Below, in pieces: positions 8,617 through 15,714 of a stretch of DNA of 64,000 nucleotides (positions within the stretch are counted from its first letter, which is position 1; every line of letters starts with the position of its first letter). The DNA comes from Amycolatopsis sp. WQ 127309. GTDB taxonomy: Bacteria; Actinomycetota; Actinomycetes; Mycobacteriales; Pseudonocardiaceae. A model generated the notes under the pieces. The model was given only the letters and a program-made list of their open reading frames with translations. It ran no database searches and was not told the DNA's origin. Position numbers and translations under genes: made by a program. The stretch spans positions 62,001 through 126,000 of the forward strand of contig NZ_CP095481.1 in the NCBI RefSeq assembly GCF_023023025.1, written 5' to 3'.

Positions 8617-9476
8617 AATCGGCTCCGTACTGCCCAGAGATCCGGGAACATCGGCTGGAAGAGCGTGGTACGCAGGTAAGTCGCGCCGGACGAGCCCCCT
8701 GTCCCGGTCTTGTCGCCGATGGTGCGTTCGACCATCTTCACGTGCCGGTAGCGCCACTCCTGCATCCCTTCATCGAGATCCACCAGACATTCGGCGACGA
8801 CCGACGGGCCGCCGTCGTCGCGGTACATGTCCAGCAATATCGCCTGCAGGGCCGGGGAGGGCTCCACCGGTCGAGTGACGTCTCGATCACACTCGACCGG
8901 GTAGCCAGAAGCCTTGAGGTACGCGAGGAAAGAGTCGAACAACGACGGCCGCGCCATCGCGTCGGCGATGCCCTTCCGCTGCTCGCCGCCTTCGGGGTAG
9001 TGCGCGAAGACGCGCTCGTCGCGGCGCCCGAGCACCGCCTCCAGCTCCCGGAACTGGGCCGACTGGAAGCCACTGGAAGCGTCCAGCCGGGTGCGGAAGC
9101 TGGTGAACTGGCTGGGCGTCATGGTCTCGAGGACGTCGATCTGCGCGACGGCGACCTTGAGGATCGACAGGATCCGCCGCACGGTGCGGATCGCGTGCGC
9201 GGTCGTGCCCGCTTCGAGACACTCCTGCAGGTACGTCGCTTCGTGCAGCATCTGCTTGAACCACAGCTCGTACACCTGGTGGATCACGATGAACAGCAGC
9301 TCGTCGTGCTCCTCGGAACGCGGCCGCTGAGCACCCAGCACCTCGTCCAGCGCCAGGTACGAGGTGTAGCTCAGCGCTTCCTGGGTCTTGGCGGCCGTGT
9401 CTTCCGGGGCCGAGCCCCGGACCCCGCCAGAGGGGCGAGCCCCCCTGGACCCCCCCACTGCATCTTGATCGGTCAT
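8613..9476 (-). CDS. kynA: tryptophan 2,3-dioxygenase
   Basis: A 287-residue haem dioxygenase that opens the tryptophan ring to N-formylkynurenine. The distal histidine region HQVYELWFKQ (66-75) and the C-terminal signature YRHVKMVERTIGDKTGTGGS are intact. The ATG overlaps the PaaX-type regulator's stop (ATGA). The first 26 residues (GGSRGARPSGGVRGSAPE) are Gly/Arg/Pro-rich, unlike the family, and are encoded by two GC palindromes that look like an inserted repeat element; the conserved protein begins near TQEALSYTSYL. Insertion was in frame and leaves the catalytic core whole. Confidence 0.93.
   Translation of the reverse strand: MTDQDAVGGSRGARPSGGVRGSAPEDTAAKTQEALSYTSYLALDEVLGAQRPRSEEHDELLFIVIHQVYELWFKQMLHEATYLQECLEAGTTAHAIRTVRRILSILKVAVAQIDVLETMTPSQFTSFRTRLDASSGFQSAQFRELEAVLGRRDERVFAHYPEGGEQRKGIADAMARPSLFDSFLAYLKASGYPVECDRDVTRPVEPSPALQAILLDMYRDDGGPSVVAECLVDLDEGMQEWRYRHVKMVERTIGDKTGTGGSSGATYLRTTLFQPMFPDLWAVRSRL
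9404..9456. repeat. GC-palindrome repeat element inside kynA
   Basis: CCGGGGC-cga-GCCCCGG (9404-9420) is followed by an imperfect CCAG..GGGGC-ga-GCCCC..CTGG palindrome (9427-9448) and a C-run. Such paired GGGGTCC-flanked palindromes look like dispersed intergenic repeats of actinomycetes; here it lies in the 5' end of the kynA frame and encodes its atypical N-terminal tail. Confidence 0.55.
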
Positions 9477-10288
9477 CCCTTGGTCACCTCGTCGAAGTGG
9501 CGCTGGGCCGCAGGGGCCAGCGCGGTGTACAGATCGTGGAACAACTCGACCGCGGCCGCCCGGTGATCCGGTGCGGGCACCAGGTCGGCGGGCAGTTCCG
9601 GGTCGAGCGACGGGAACGCGCGGAAGGTGTGCACCAGCCGCGTGCGGACGTCGAACGTGGTCGCGTCGGCCAGCTCCTTGCCGCAGTAACCGCCGAACTG
9701 CTCGACGAACGCCGTGTAGCGCGCGGCCAGCTCGTCGAGGTCCCAGGCCCGCCCGGCGAACCGGCGGACGTCGAGCGCGGCCGACGGCCGGCCGAGCAGC
9801 AGCCCGGCGTGCTCGGTGACGTCCAGCTCGCCGAGCAGCGCGAGCACCTCGGCCTCGCGGTCGTGCGGAGCGATCCAGGTGCCGTCCGCGTACGGCCCGA
9901 AGCCGAGGAACCGCAGCCGCCGCACCAGGCGTTCGCGGGCTTGGCGGCGGGTCTCGGGGATGCTCTGCCACAGCACCGTCCACTCGCCCGCGGCGCGCTC
10001 GCGGCGGCCGAGGGAGAAGATCCGGTGGTCGCCGTCGGCGAGCAGGGCGACCGTGCGGCGGGTCAGCGAGTAGTGCACCGTGCGGCCTTCGCGGTGGCGC
10101 GTGAGCAGGCCGCGCCGCACCAGGCGGGTGAGCGCGATCCGGGCCGCGCCGTCGGAGAAGCCCAGCTCGGCGAGCACCGCGACCAGGCCGCCCGACCACA
10201 CCCGGCGCGTCTCGCGCGGGTGGACGTAGCTGCCCAGCAACGTCACGACCAGCTCCTGGGGGCTGGCTTCGAAGGCGTCGACGGGCAC
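9473..10288 (-). CDS. PaaX-family transcriptional repressor
   Basis: A 271-residue PaaX-like protein. The N-terminal winged helix (about residues 8-75) contains SPQELVVTLLGSYV and GFSDGAARIALTRLVRRGLL, followed by the central PaaX domain (WTVLWQSIPE, FLGFGPYADGTWIAP) and the C-terminal domain (RFAGRAWDLDELAARY). PaaX proteins sense aryl-CoA esters, classically phenylacetyl-CoA. Here the product of the divergent CoA ligase, probably anthraniloyl-CoA, is a sensible inducer (inference). The GTG at 10288 sits at the family N-terminus. It is first in an operon with kynA and kynU. Confidence 0.9.
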   Translation of the reverse strand: MPVDAFEASPQELVVTLLGSYVHPRETRRVWSGGLVAVLAELGFSDGAARIALTRLVRRGLLTRHREGRTVHYSLTRRTVALLADGDHRIFSLGRRERAAGEWTVLWQSIPETRRQARERLVRRLRFLGFGPYADGTWIAPHDREAEVLALLGELDVTEHAGLLLGRPSAALDVRRFAGRAWDLDELAARYTAFVEQFGGYCGKELADATTFDVRTRLVHTFRAFPSLDPELPADLVPAPDHRAAAVELFHDLYTALAPAAQRHFDEVTKG

Positions 10289-10295
10289 GGGCGCA

Positions 10296-10336
10296 ACTCT
10301 ATACACCTCAGGCCGCTGCGGTGTAGCTTGATTTGC
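10296..10336. promoter_or_regulatory. divergent operator/promoter of the tryptophan-anthranilate island
   Basis: TACACC (10302-10307) and GGTGTA (10320-10325) form an inverted repeat in the 48-base gap. TAGCTT (10324-10329) is seven bases before the creatininase-family GTG, and TATAGA can be read toward PaaX on the other strand. A repressor bound to the repeat would cover both -10 boxes. Confidence 0.6.
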
Positions 10337-11089
10337 GTGACGTACTTCGCGGACCTCAGCTCGCCCCAGGTCGGCGCCCTTTCGGACGGCCCGCGTGTCC
10401 CGGTGCTGCTGCTCCCGCTGGGCGCGGTCGAGCCGCACGGCCCGCACGCGCCGCTGGGCACGGACCCGCTGATCTCGCGCGGGATGTGCGAGCGCGCGGC
10501 CGCCCGGCTGGCCGCCGACGACGACGTCCGGGTGCTGATCCTCCCGGAGATCCCGTACGGCGTGACGCGGTTCGCGGCCGGGTTCGCCGGCGGCATCCAC
10601 GTCGGCGAGGAGACGCTGCACGCGCTGCTGGTGGACGTCGGCGCCGCGCTGATCGGCCAGCGACTGCCGAGGATCCTGCTGGTCAACAACCACTTCGAGC
10701 CCGCGCACCTGGTCACCCTGCGGCGTGCGGTGGAGACGCTCAACTTCGCCTACGCCGGGCACGTCGCGCTGCTGGACCTGGTCCGGCGGCGGCACGCGCA
10801 GCGCCTCACCGAGGAGTTCCGGTCGGGCGAGTGCCACGCCGGGCGGTACGAGACGTCGCTGGTGCTGGCCGACCGGCCCGAGCTGGTCGACCAGGCCGTC
10901 ATGCGGGAGCTGCCGCACGTGCCGGTCAGCCTGGCTTCGGCGCCGTCCGATGGTGGCTTCGTCGAAATGGGGATGGCCGACGCCTACTGCGGCAAGCCCG
11001 CCGAAGCGACGGCGGAAGAGGGCGAAGAGACGTTCTCCGTGCTGACCGATCTGCTGGTGGAAGCGATCCGGGAGCTGGCCCGTGCCTGA
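10337..11089 (+). CDS. creatininase-family amidohydrolase, candidate formylkynurenine formamidase
   Basis: A 250-residue metal-dependent amidohydrolase of the creatininase family. The metal ligands show in PLGAVEPHGPHAPLGTD (about residues 26-42), and VNNHFEPAH and ECHAGRYETS contribute further conserved His/Glu. The family includes creatininase, mycofactocin MftE and the archaeal formamide hydrolase ArfB. It starts the right arm of the divergent island (GTG at 10337) and overlaps the CoA ligase by eight bases. No KynB-type formamidase is visible nearby although KynA and KynU are, so this protein may hydrolyse N-formylkynurenine. That role is inference; only the family assignment is seen. Confidence 0.85.
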   Translation: MTYFADLSSPQVGALSDGPRVPVLLLPLGAVEPHGPHAPLGTDPLISRGMCERAAARLAADDDVRVLILPEIPYGVTRFAAGFAGGIHVGEETLHALLVDVGAALIGQRLPRILLVNNHFEPAHLVTLRRAVETLNFAYAGHVALLDLVRRRHAQRLTEEFRSGECHAGRYETSLVLADRPELVDQAVMRELPHVPVSLASAPSDGGFVEMGMADAYCGKPAEATAEEGEETFSVLTDLLVEAIRELARA

Positions 11090-12584
11090 GCCGTTCAACC
11101 TCGCGTCCTACTTCGTCGACCGGCACGCGGCAACGGATCGGACCGCGTTGTTCGTCGGCTCGCGGGAGGTCGGTTACGCGGCGCTGGCTCGCCTCGTGAA
11201 CCAGGCCGGGAACGTGCTGCGTGACGCCGGTGTCCGAAGTGGACAGCGGGTGCTGCTGGCGTTGAGCGACGGCGAGGAGTTCGTCGCCACGTGGTACGGC
11301 GCGCAGAAGATCGGCGCGGTCACCGCCGAGGTCTACCCGTTCCTGCAGCCCAAGGACTACGCGTACTACCTCGGCTACACCGAGGCCGTCGCGGTCATCG
11401 CGGACGCCGTCACGCTGCCCGCGCTCCGCGAGGCGGGTGCACGGAACCTGCTGGTCACCGGAGTGCCGGAGAGTGAACTGCTGCCGGGCGAGCGTCCTTT
11501 TCGGACACTGCTCGACGCCGCGTCCGACGAACTCGAAGCCGCGCCGACCACGCTGGACGACGTCGGCATCTGGAAGTTCACCACGGGAAGCACGGGCGCA
11601 CCCAAGGCGTGTGTGCATCCCTTGCGGAGTGCGAAAGAGAGCTTCGAACGGTACGCCGTCCAGGTGCTCGGATTGCGTGAGGACGACCGGGTCCTCGCCG
11701 TGCCCAAGCTGTTCTTCGGGTACGCGCGCGACCTGGTGGCGCTGTTCCCGTTCGGCGTCGGCGCGGCCGGGATCGCGTTCCCCGAACGCAGCACGGCGGA
11801 TCTGATGTTCGAGCTGATCGCGCGGTACCGGCCGAGCGTGCTGGTGAACGTGCCGACCATGATGAGCGCGATGATCGCGCACCCGGCCGCGGCGGAGCAG
11901 GACCTCAGCTGCCTGCGCATGACGACGTCGGCGGGCGAGGCGCTGCCCGCCGAGCTGCACCGGAAGTGGGACGCGGCGTTCGGCGTGCCGGTGGTCGACG
12001 GCATCGGGTCGTCCGAGGCGTACCACATCTACCTGTCGAACCGGCCCGGCTCGGTTCGGGTCGGGACGCTCGGCACCGAGGTGCCCGGCTACACCGCGCA
12101 GGTCGTCGACGAACTCGGGAATCCCTTGCCGGACGGCGAAATCGGGCCGTTGCGGGTGTCGGGGCCGACGATCGCGCTGGAGTACCACGGCGACGCCGAG
12201 AAGTCCGCGAAGACGTTCGACGGCGACACACTCACGTCGAGTGACCTGTTCAGCCGCACGGACGGGTACTTCCGGCACCACGGCCGGGCCGACGCGCTGC
12301 TCAAGGTCGGCGGCGTGTTCGTCGCGCCGGGTGAGATCGAGGACTGCCTGCTCGGCCACGCGGCGGTGACCGATTGCGCGGTCGTCGGCCACGAGGTGGA
12401 CGGGCTGGTCGTGCCGCGCGCGTACGTCGTGGTGCGGGCGCCGGTGCCCGCGGACGAGCTGAAGGATCACGTCCGGGCCCGGCTGGCCAAGCACAAGTAT
12501 CCCCGTGAGGTGGTCTTCGTGACCGAACTTCCCCGCACCGCCAACGGAAAGCTCGACCGGCGCGCACTGGCGGCCCGCCCGTGA
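11082..12584 (+). CDS. benzoate/2-aminobenzoate-CoA ligase family protein
   Basis: A 500-residue adenylate-forming ligase of the benzoate-CoA ligase type. The P-loop is KFTTGSTGAPKACVH (about 163-177), and DLFSRTDGYFRHHGRADAL and PRTANGKLDRRAL mark the hinge and the catalytic lysine at the C-terminus. Family members activate benzoate, 2-aminobenzoate or 4-hydroxybenzoate to CoA esters. With kynureninase across the promoter, anthranilate is the most likely substrate. The GTG start overlaps the upstream gene by eight bases and the stop overlaps the SDR start (GTGA). Confidence 0.88.
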   Translation: MPEPFNLASYFVDRHAATDRTALFVGSREVGYAALARLVNQAGNVLRDAGVRSGQRVLLALSDGEEFVATWYGAQKIGAVTAEVYPFLQPKDYAYYLGYTEAVAVIADAVTLPALREAGARNLLVTGVPESELLPGERPFRTLLDAASDELEAAPTTLDDVGIWKFTTGSTGAPKACVHPLRSAKESFERYAVQVLGLREDDRVLAVPKLFFGYARDLVALFPFGVGAAGIAFPERSTADLMFELIARYRPSVLVNVPTMMSAMIAHPAAAEQDLSCLRMTTSAGEALPAELHRKWDAAFGVPVVDGIGSSEAYHIYLSNRPGSVRVGTLGTEVPGYTAQVVDELGNPLPDGEIGPLRVSGPTIALEYHGDAEKSAKTFDGDTLTSSDLFSRTDGYFRHHGRADALLKVGGVFVAPGEIEDCLLGHAAVTDCAVVGHEVDGLVVPRAYVVVRAPVPADELKDHVRARLAKHKYPREVVFVTELPRTANGKLDRRALAARP

Positions 12585-13273
12585 GCCGCCTGGTCGTGGT
12601 CACCGGCGGCACACGCGGCATCGGCGCGGCGATCGCCGCACGGTTCCGCGCCGCCGGAGACACCGTGCTGGCGCCCGGCCGCGCGGAGTGCGACGTCACC
12701 GACGAGAACGCGGTTGCAGAGTACTTCGCGACCGCGGGGCCCGTGGACGTGCTGGTGAACAACGCCGGGATCTCTTCCAGCGCACCGCTTTCCCGGACCA
12801 CTTTGGACGATTGGCGCGAGCAGCTCGAGGTCAACGCGACCGGCGCGTTCCTGTGCACCCGCGCGGTGCTGCCGGGGATGCGCTCGCGGGACCGCGGCCG
12901 GATCGTCACGGTGGCGTCGACGGCGTCGCACGTCGGCTACCGCTACACGGCCGGCTACACGGCGTCGAAGCACGCGGCGGCCGGGTTGATGCGGGCCGTC
13001 GCGGCGGAGCTGGCCGGCACCGGCGTCACGGCGAACGCGGTCTGCCCGGCGTTCGTCCGCACGGACATGACGGCGACCTCGGTGGCCCGGATCCGGGAGC
13101 GCACCGGACGTTCAGTGGACGACGCCGAATCCGCGCTGGCGGCGGCGTCCCCGCTCGGCAGGCTGTTGGAACCGGACGAAGTGGCGTTCGCGGTGTCCTT
13201 CCTGGCGGCCCCCGAGGCCGCCGCGATCAACGGCCAGACCCTCGTACTCGACGGCGGAGGAATCCAGCTATGA
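12581..13273 (+). CDS. SDR family oxidoreductase (3-hydroxyacyl-CoA dehydrogenase-like)
   Basis: A 230-residue classical short-chain dehydrogenase. It has TGGTRGIG (8-15), NNAG in VDVLVNNAGIS, the catalytic Ser in VASTAS and Tyr/Lys in YTASK, and ends GQTLVLDGGG. Placement between an aryl-CoA ligase and an enoyl-CoA hydratase, with four-base overlaps on both sides, suggests it oxidises a hydroxyacyl-CoA intermediate after ring dearomatisation or opening. The cofactor could be NAD or NADP; the N-terminal pattern does not settle it. Confidence 0.87.
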   Translation: MSRLVVVTGGTRGIGAAIAARFRAAGDTVLAPGRAECDVTDENAVAEYFATAGPVDVLVNNAGISSSAPLSRTTLDDWREQLEVNATGAFLCTRAVLPGMRSRDRGRIVTVASTASHVGYRYTAGYTASKHAAAGLMRAVAAELAGTGVTANAVCPAFVRTDMTATSVARIRERTGRSVDDAESALAAASPLGRLLEPDEVAFAVSFLAAPEAAAINGQTLVLDGGGIQL

Positions 13274-14097
13274 GCCCGTTCCGCGCGACCGCACCGCTCA
13301 CGAAGGAGTGGGAGCACTTCGAGTTCACGGTGGCCGACGGCGTCGCCACGGTGACGCTCGACCGGCCCGGGAAGCTGAACGCGCTGACGTTCGACGTCTA
13401 CGCCGACCTGCGCGACCTGATCATCGAGCTGCCGCAGCACGAGGACGTCCGGGTGCTGGTGATCACCGGGCGCGGGCGCGGGTTCTGCTCGGGCGGCGAC
13501 GTCGAGGAGATCATCGGCGAGCTGCAGAAGTTCGAGACGGCGGAGCTGCTCGAGTTCACGCGCATGACGGGCGCGGTGGTGAAGGCCCTGCGCGAGTGCC
13601 CGCTGCCGGTGATCGCGGCGGTCAACGGCGTCGCGGCGGGCGCGGGTTCGGTGATCGCCCTGGCGAGCGACTTCCGGCTGCTGGCGCAGTCGGCGAAGTT
13701 CGCGTTCCTGTTCACGAAGGTGGGCCTGGCCGGCGCGGACATGGGCTCGGCGTACCTCCTGCCGCGCCTGGTCGGCCTGGGCCGCGCCACGGAACTCCTG
13801 ATCCTGGGCGACAAGGTGTCCTCTTCTCGCGCGTCCGAGATCGGCCTGGCCACACAGGTGGTTCCCGACTCCGAACTTCCCGCCGCCGCCACCGCCTTGG
13901 CCCGCCGCCTGGCGGACGGCCCGGCCCTGGCGTACGCGACGACGAAGGTGCTGCTGACCCGCGAGCTGGACATGGACCTGGGCAGCGCGATCGAGCTGGA
14001 AGCGATGACCCAAGCGCTGCTGATGACGGCGAAGGACCACAAGGAGTTCTACGCGGCCTGGTCCGCCGGGCGCGAGCCCCGCTGGACGGGTCGCTAG
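13270..14097 (+). CDS. enoyl-CoA hydratase family protein
   Basis: A 275-residue crotonase-fold protein. The oxyanion-hole segments are GRGFCSGGDVEEI (about 71-83) and VNGVAAGAGSVIALASD (about 118-134). One catalytic-acid position carries Ala-Asp in GLAGADMGSAYLLPRLVG, as in hydrolase/hydratase branches of ring-CoA degradation. Last gene of the creatininase-ligase-SDR-hydratase operon (ATGA overlap). Probably hydrates or hydrolyses a non-aromatic acyl-CoA from anthraniloyl-CoA. The monooxygenase/reductase expected before it is not in this cluster. Confidence 0.88.
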   Translation: MSPFRATAPLTKEWEHFEFTVADGVATVTLDRPGKLNALTFDVYADLRDLIIELPQHEDVRVLVITGRGRGFCSGGDVEEIIGELQKFETAELLEFTRMTGAVVKALRECPLPVIAAVNGVAAGAGSVIALASDFRLLAQSAKFAFLFTKVGLAGADMGSAYLLPRLVGLGRATELLILGDKVSSSRASEIGLATQVVPDSELPAAATALARRLADGPALAYATTKVLLTRELDMDLGSAIELEAMTQALLMTAKDHKEFYAAWSAGREPRWTGR

Positions 14098-14112
14098 GGA
14101 CGACCCGGCAGC

Positions 14113-15714
14113 TCACGCCACCTGGTGACCGGCCAGCCAGGTGCCGCGGACCTCGATGGCGTCCAGCGCTTCCGGTTCCACGGCGAACGGATCCGCCGAG
14201 AGGTGCACGAAGTCGGCCACCATGCCGGGACGGATCAGGCCGCGCGTGGCTTCGTCGGCGGCTTGGTACGCCGCGCCCGCGGTATAAGCCGTCAACGCTT
14301 GGCCGATCGTCAGGCACTCGTCCGGACACCAGGACGCGCCGGCGCTCCCCGGCCTCTTGCGGGTGACCGCGGCCCGCAGGCCGTCGAGCGGCCGGACCGA
14401 GCTCACCGGCCAGTCGCTGCCGAACGAGACCCGGGCTCCGCCGGCGTGGACCGTCGCCATCGCGTACTGCCGATCGGTCCGCTCGCCCAGCCGCGGCGCG
14501 GTCAGGTTCGTCTGAAAATCGTCCCACTGCGCCCAATACGGCTGGAAGTTGGCGATGACGCCGGTGCTCGCCAGCCGAGCCACGTCGGCCGGGTCCACCA
14601 GCTGCAAGTGGGTGATCGTCGGCCTGCGGTCCCACGCCGGGTTGCCGCGCGTGACCCGCGCCACGGCGTCCAGCGCGGCGCGCACCCCGGCGTCACCGAT
14701 GGCGTGCACGTGGGTGCGCATCCCCAGCGCGTCGAAGGCCGCCATGGCGGCGGCCAGCTCGTCCGGGTCCCACATGGGGATACCGCGGTCCCCGGAGTGA
14801 CCGCAGTAGCAGTCGAGCATCGCCGCGGTGGAGCTCTCGATGATCCCGTCCGCGAAGAACTTGACCGTGCGCGCTCTGAGCCGGTCGCCGAGACCCGCGG
14901 CTTCGACTCTCGCCCGCTCCGCGGCGACCAGCGGCACCTGCTCGTGCCACGCGCGCGGGTCGATCCGGAAGGCGAGGTCGAAGCGGGTGGCGCACTCGCC
15001 CGCCGCGACGGCGTCGACGTAGGCGTCGACCGCCCCCGACTCCAGGTCGACCCAGGCGTCCAGCACCCAGGTGAGCCCGGCGGCGGCGCAGCGTGCGCTC
15101 GCGGCGGCGACGGCCCGGCGCATCGCCGCGGGTGACGGCGGCGGCACCAGGTCCAGGACCAGGTCGCAGGCACCCCACTCGAGCAGCGTCCCCATCGGGG
15201 AGCCGTCGTCGCGGCGCACGATGCGCCCGAGCGCCGGCTCCGGGGTGGCCGAGTCGATTCCGGCGGCGCGCAGGGCGGCCGTGTTGCACCACACCGTGTG
15301 GTAGTCGCTGGCCCGCAGGACCACCGGCCGGTCGGGGACCACCGCGTCGAGCCAGCGAGCGTCGAAGGTTCCGTCCGGGGTGATCGACCGGTCGAAGCTG
15401 GCGCCGACGACCCACTCGGCGTCCGGGTCGGCAGCGGCGAAGACCCGGACGGCTTCCGCCGCCTCCTCGACGGTTCGTGCGCTCCGCACCGCGGGCCCAT
15501 CGTCTTCCAGCGCGGCGAAGACGGGGTGGGCGTGGCCGTCCCCGAACGCGGGCAGCAGCGCACCGCCGTCCAGGTCGACCACGCTCGCCGAGGCCGGCAG
15601 TGGCTCCCCGCGATCCAGGACGGCGAGCACCTTGTCCCCGCCGACCAGGACCGTGGCCTCGCGGACGCCACCGGTCCCCGGCCAGACCGCCGCGTTCGTG
15701 AATGCCGTCGTCAT
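14113..15714 (-). CDS. YtcJ-type metal-dependent amidohydrolase
   Basis: A 533-residue amidohydrolase of the YtcJ/COG1574 type. The first metal motif is GDGHAHP (about 57-63), with HVHAIGDAGV, THLQLV and SDWPVSS supplying later ligands; ADGIIESSTAAML is typical of this subfamily. No signal peptide. Members cleave exocyclic amide or formamide-type bonds, but few have known substrates. Its ATG overlaps the ATPase stop by one base (TGATG), so it is the third gene of an operon with the membrane protein and the STAND-like ATPase. Whether it serves that system as an enzyme effector or is only co-transcribed is open. Confidence 0.88.
   Translation of the reverse strand: MTTAFTNAAVWPGTGGVREATVLVGGDKVLAVLDRGEPLPASASVVDLDGGALLPAFGDGHAHPVFAALEDDGPAVRSARTVEEAAEAVRVFAAADPDAEWVVGASFDRSITPDGTFDARWLDAVVPDRPVVLRASDYHTVWCNTAALRAAGIDSATPEPALGRIVRRDDGSPMGTLLEWGACDLVLDLVPPPSPAAMRRAVAAASARCAAAGLTWVLDAWVDLESGAVDAYVDAVAAGECATRFDLAFRIDPRAWHEQVPLVAAERARVEAAGLGDRLRARTVKFFADGIIESSTAAMLDCYCGHSGDRGIPMWDPDELAAAMAAFDALGMRTHVHAIGDAGVRAALDAVARVTRGNPAWDRRPTITHLQLVDPADVARLASTGVIANFQPYWAQWDDFQTNLTAPRLGERTDRQYAMATVHAGGARVSFGSDWPVSSVRPLDGLRAAVTRKRPGSAGASWCPDECLTIGQALTAYTAGAAYQAADEATRGLIRPGMVADFVHLSADPFAVEPEALDAIEVRGTWLAGHQVA

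Noticed and set aside
7423..14097. Biosynthetic cluster using kynurenine or anthranilate building blocks
   Set aside because: No NRPS, PKS or tailoring genes accompany it; a PaaX regulator and beta-oxidation genes point to degradation.
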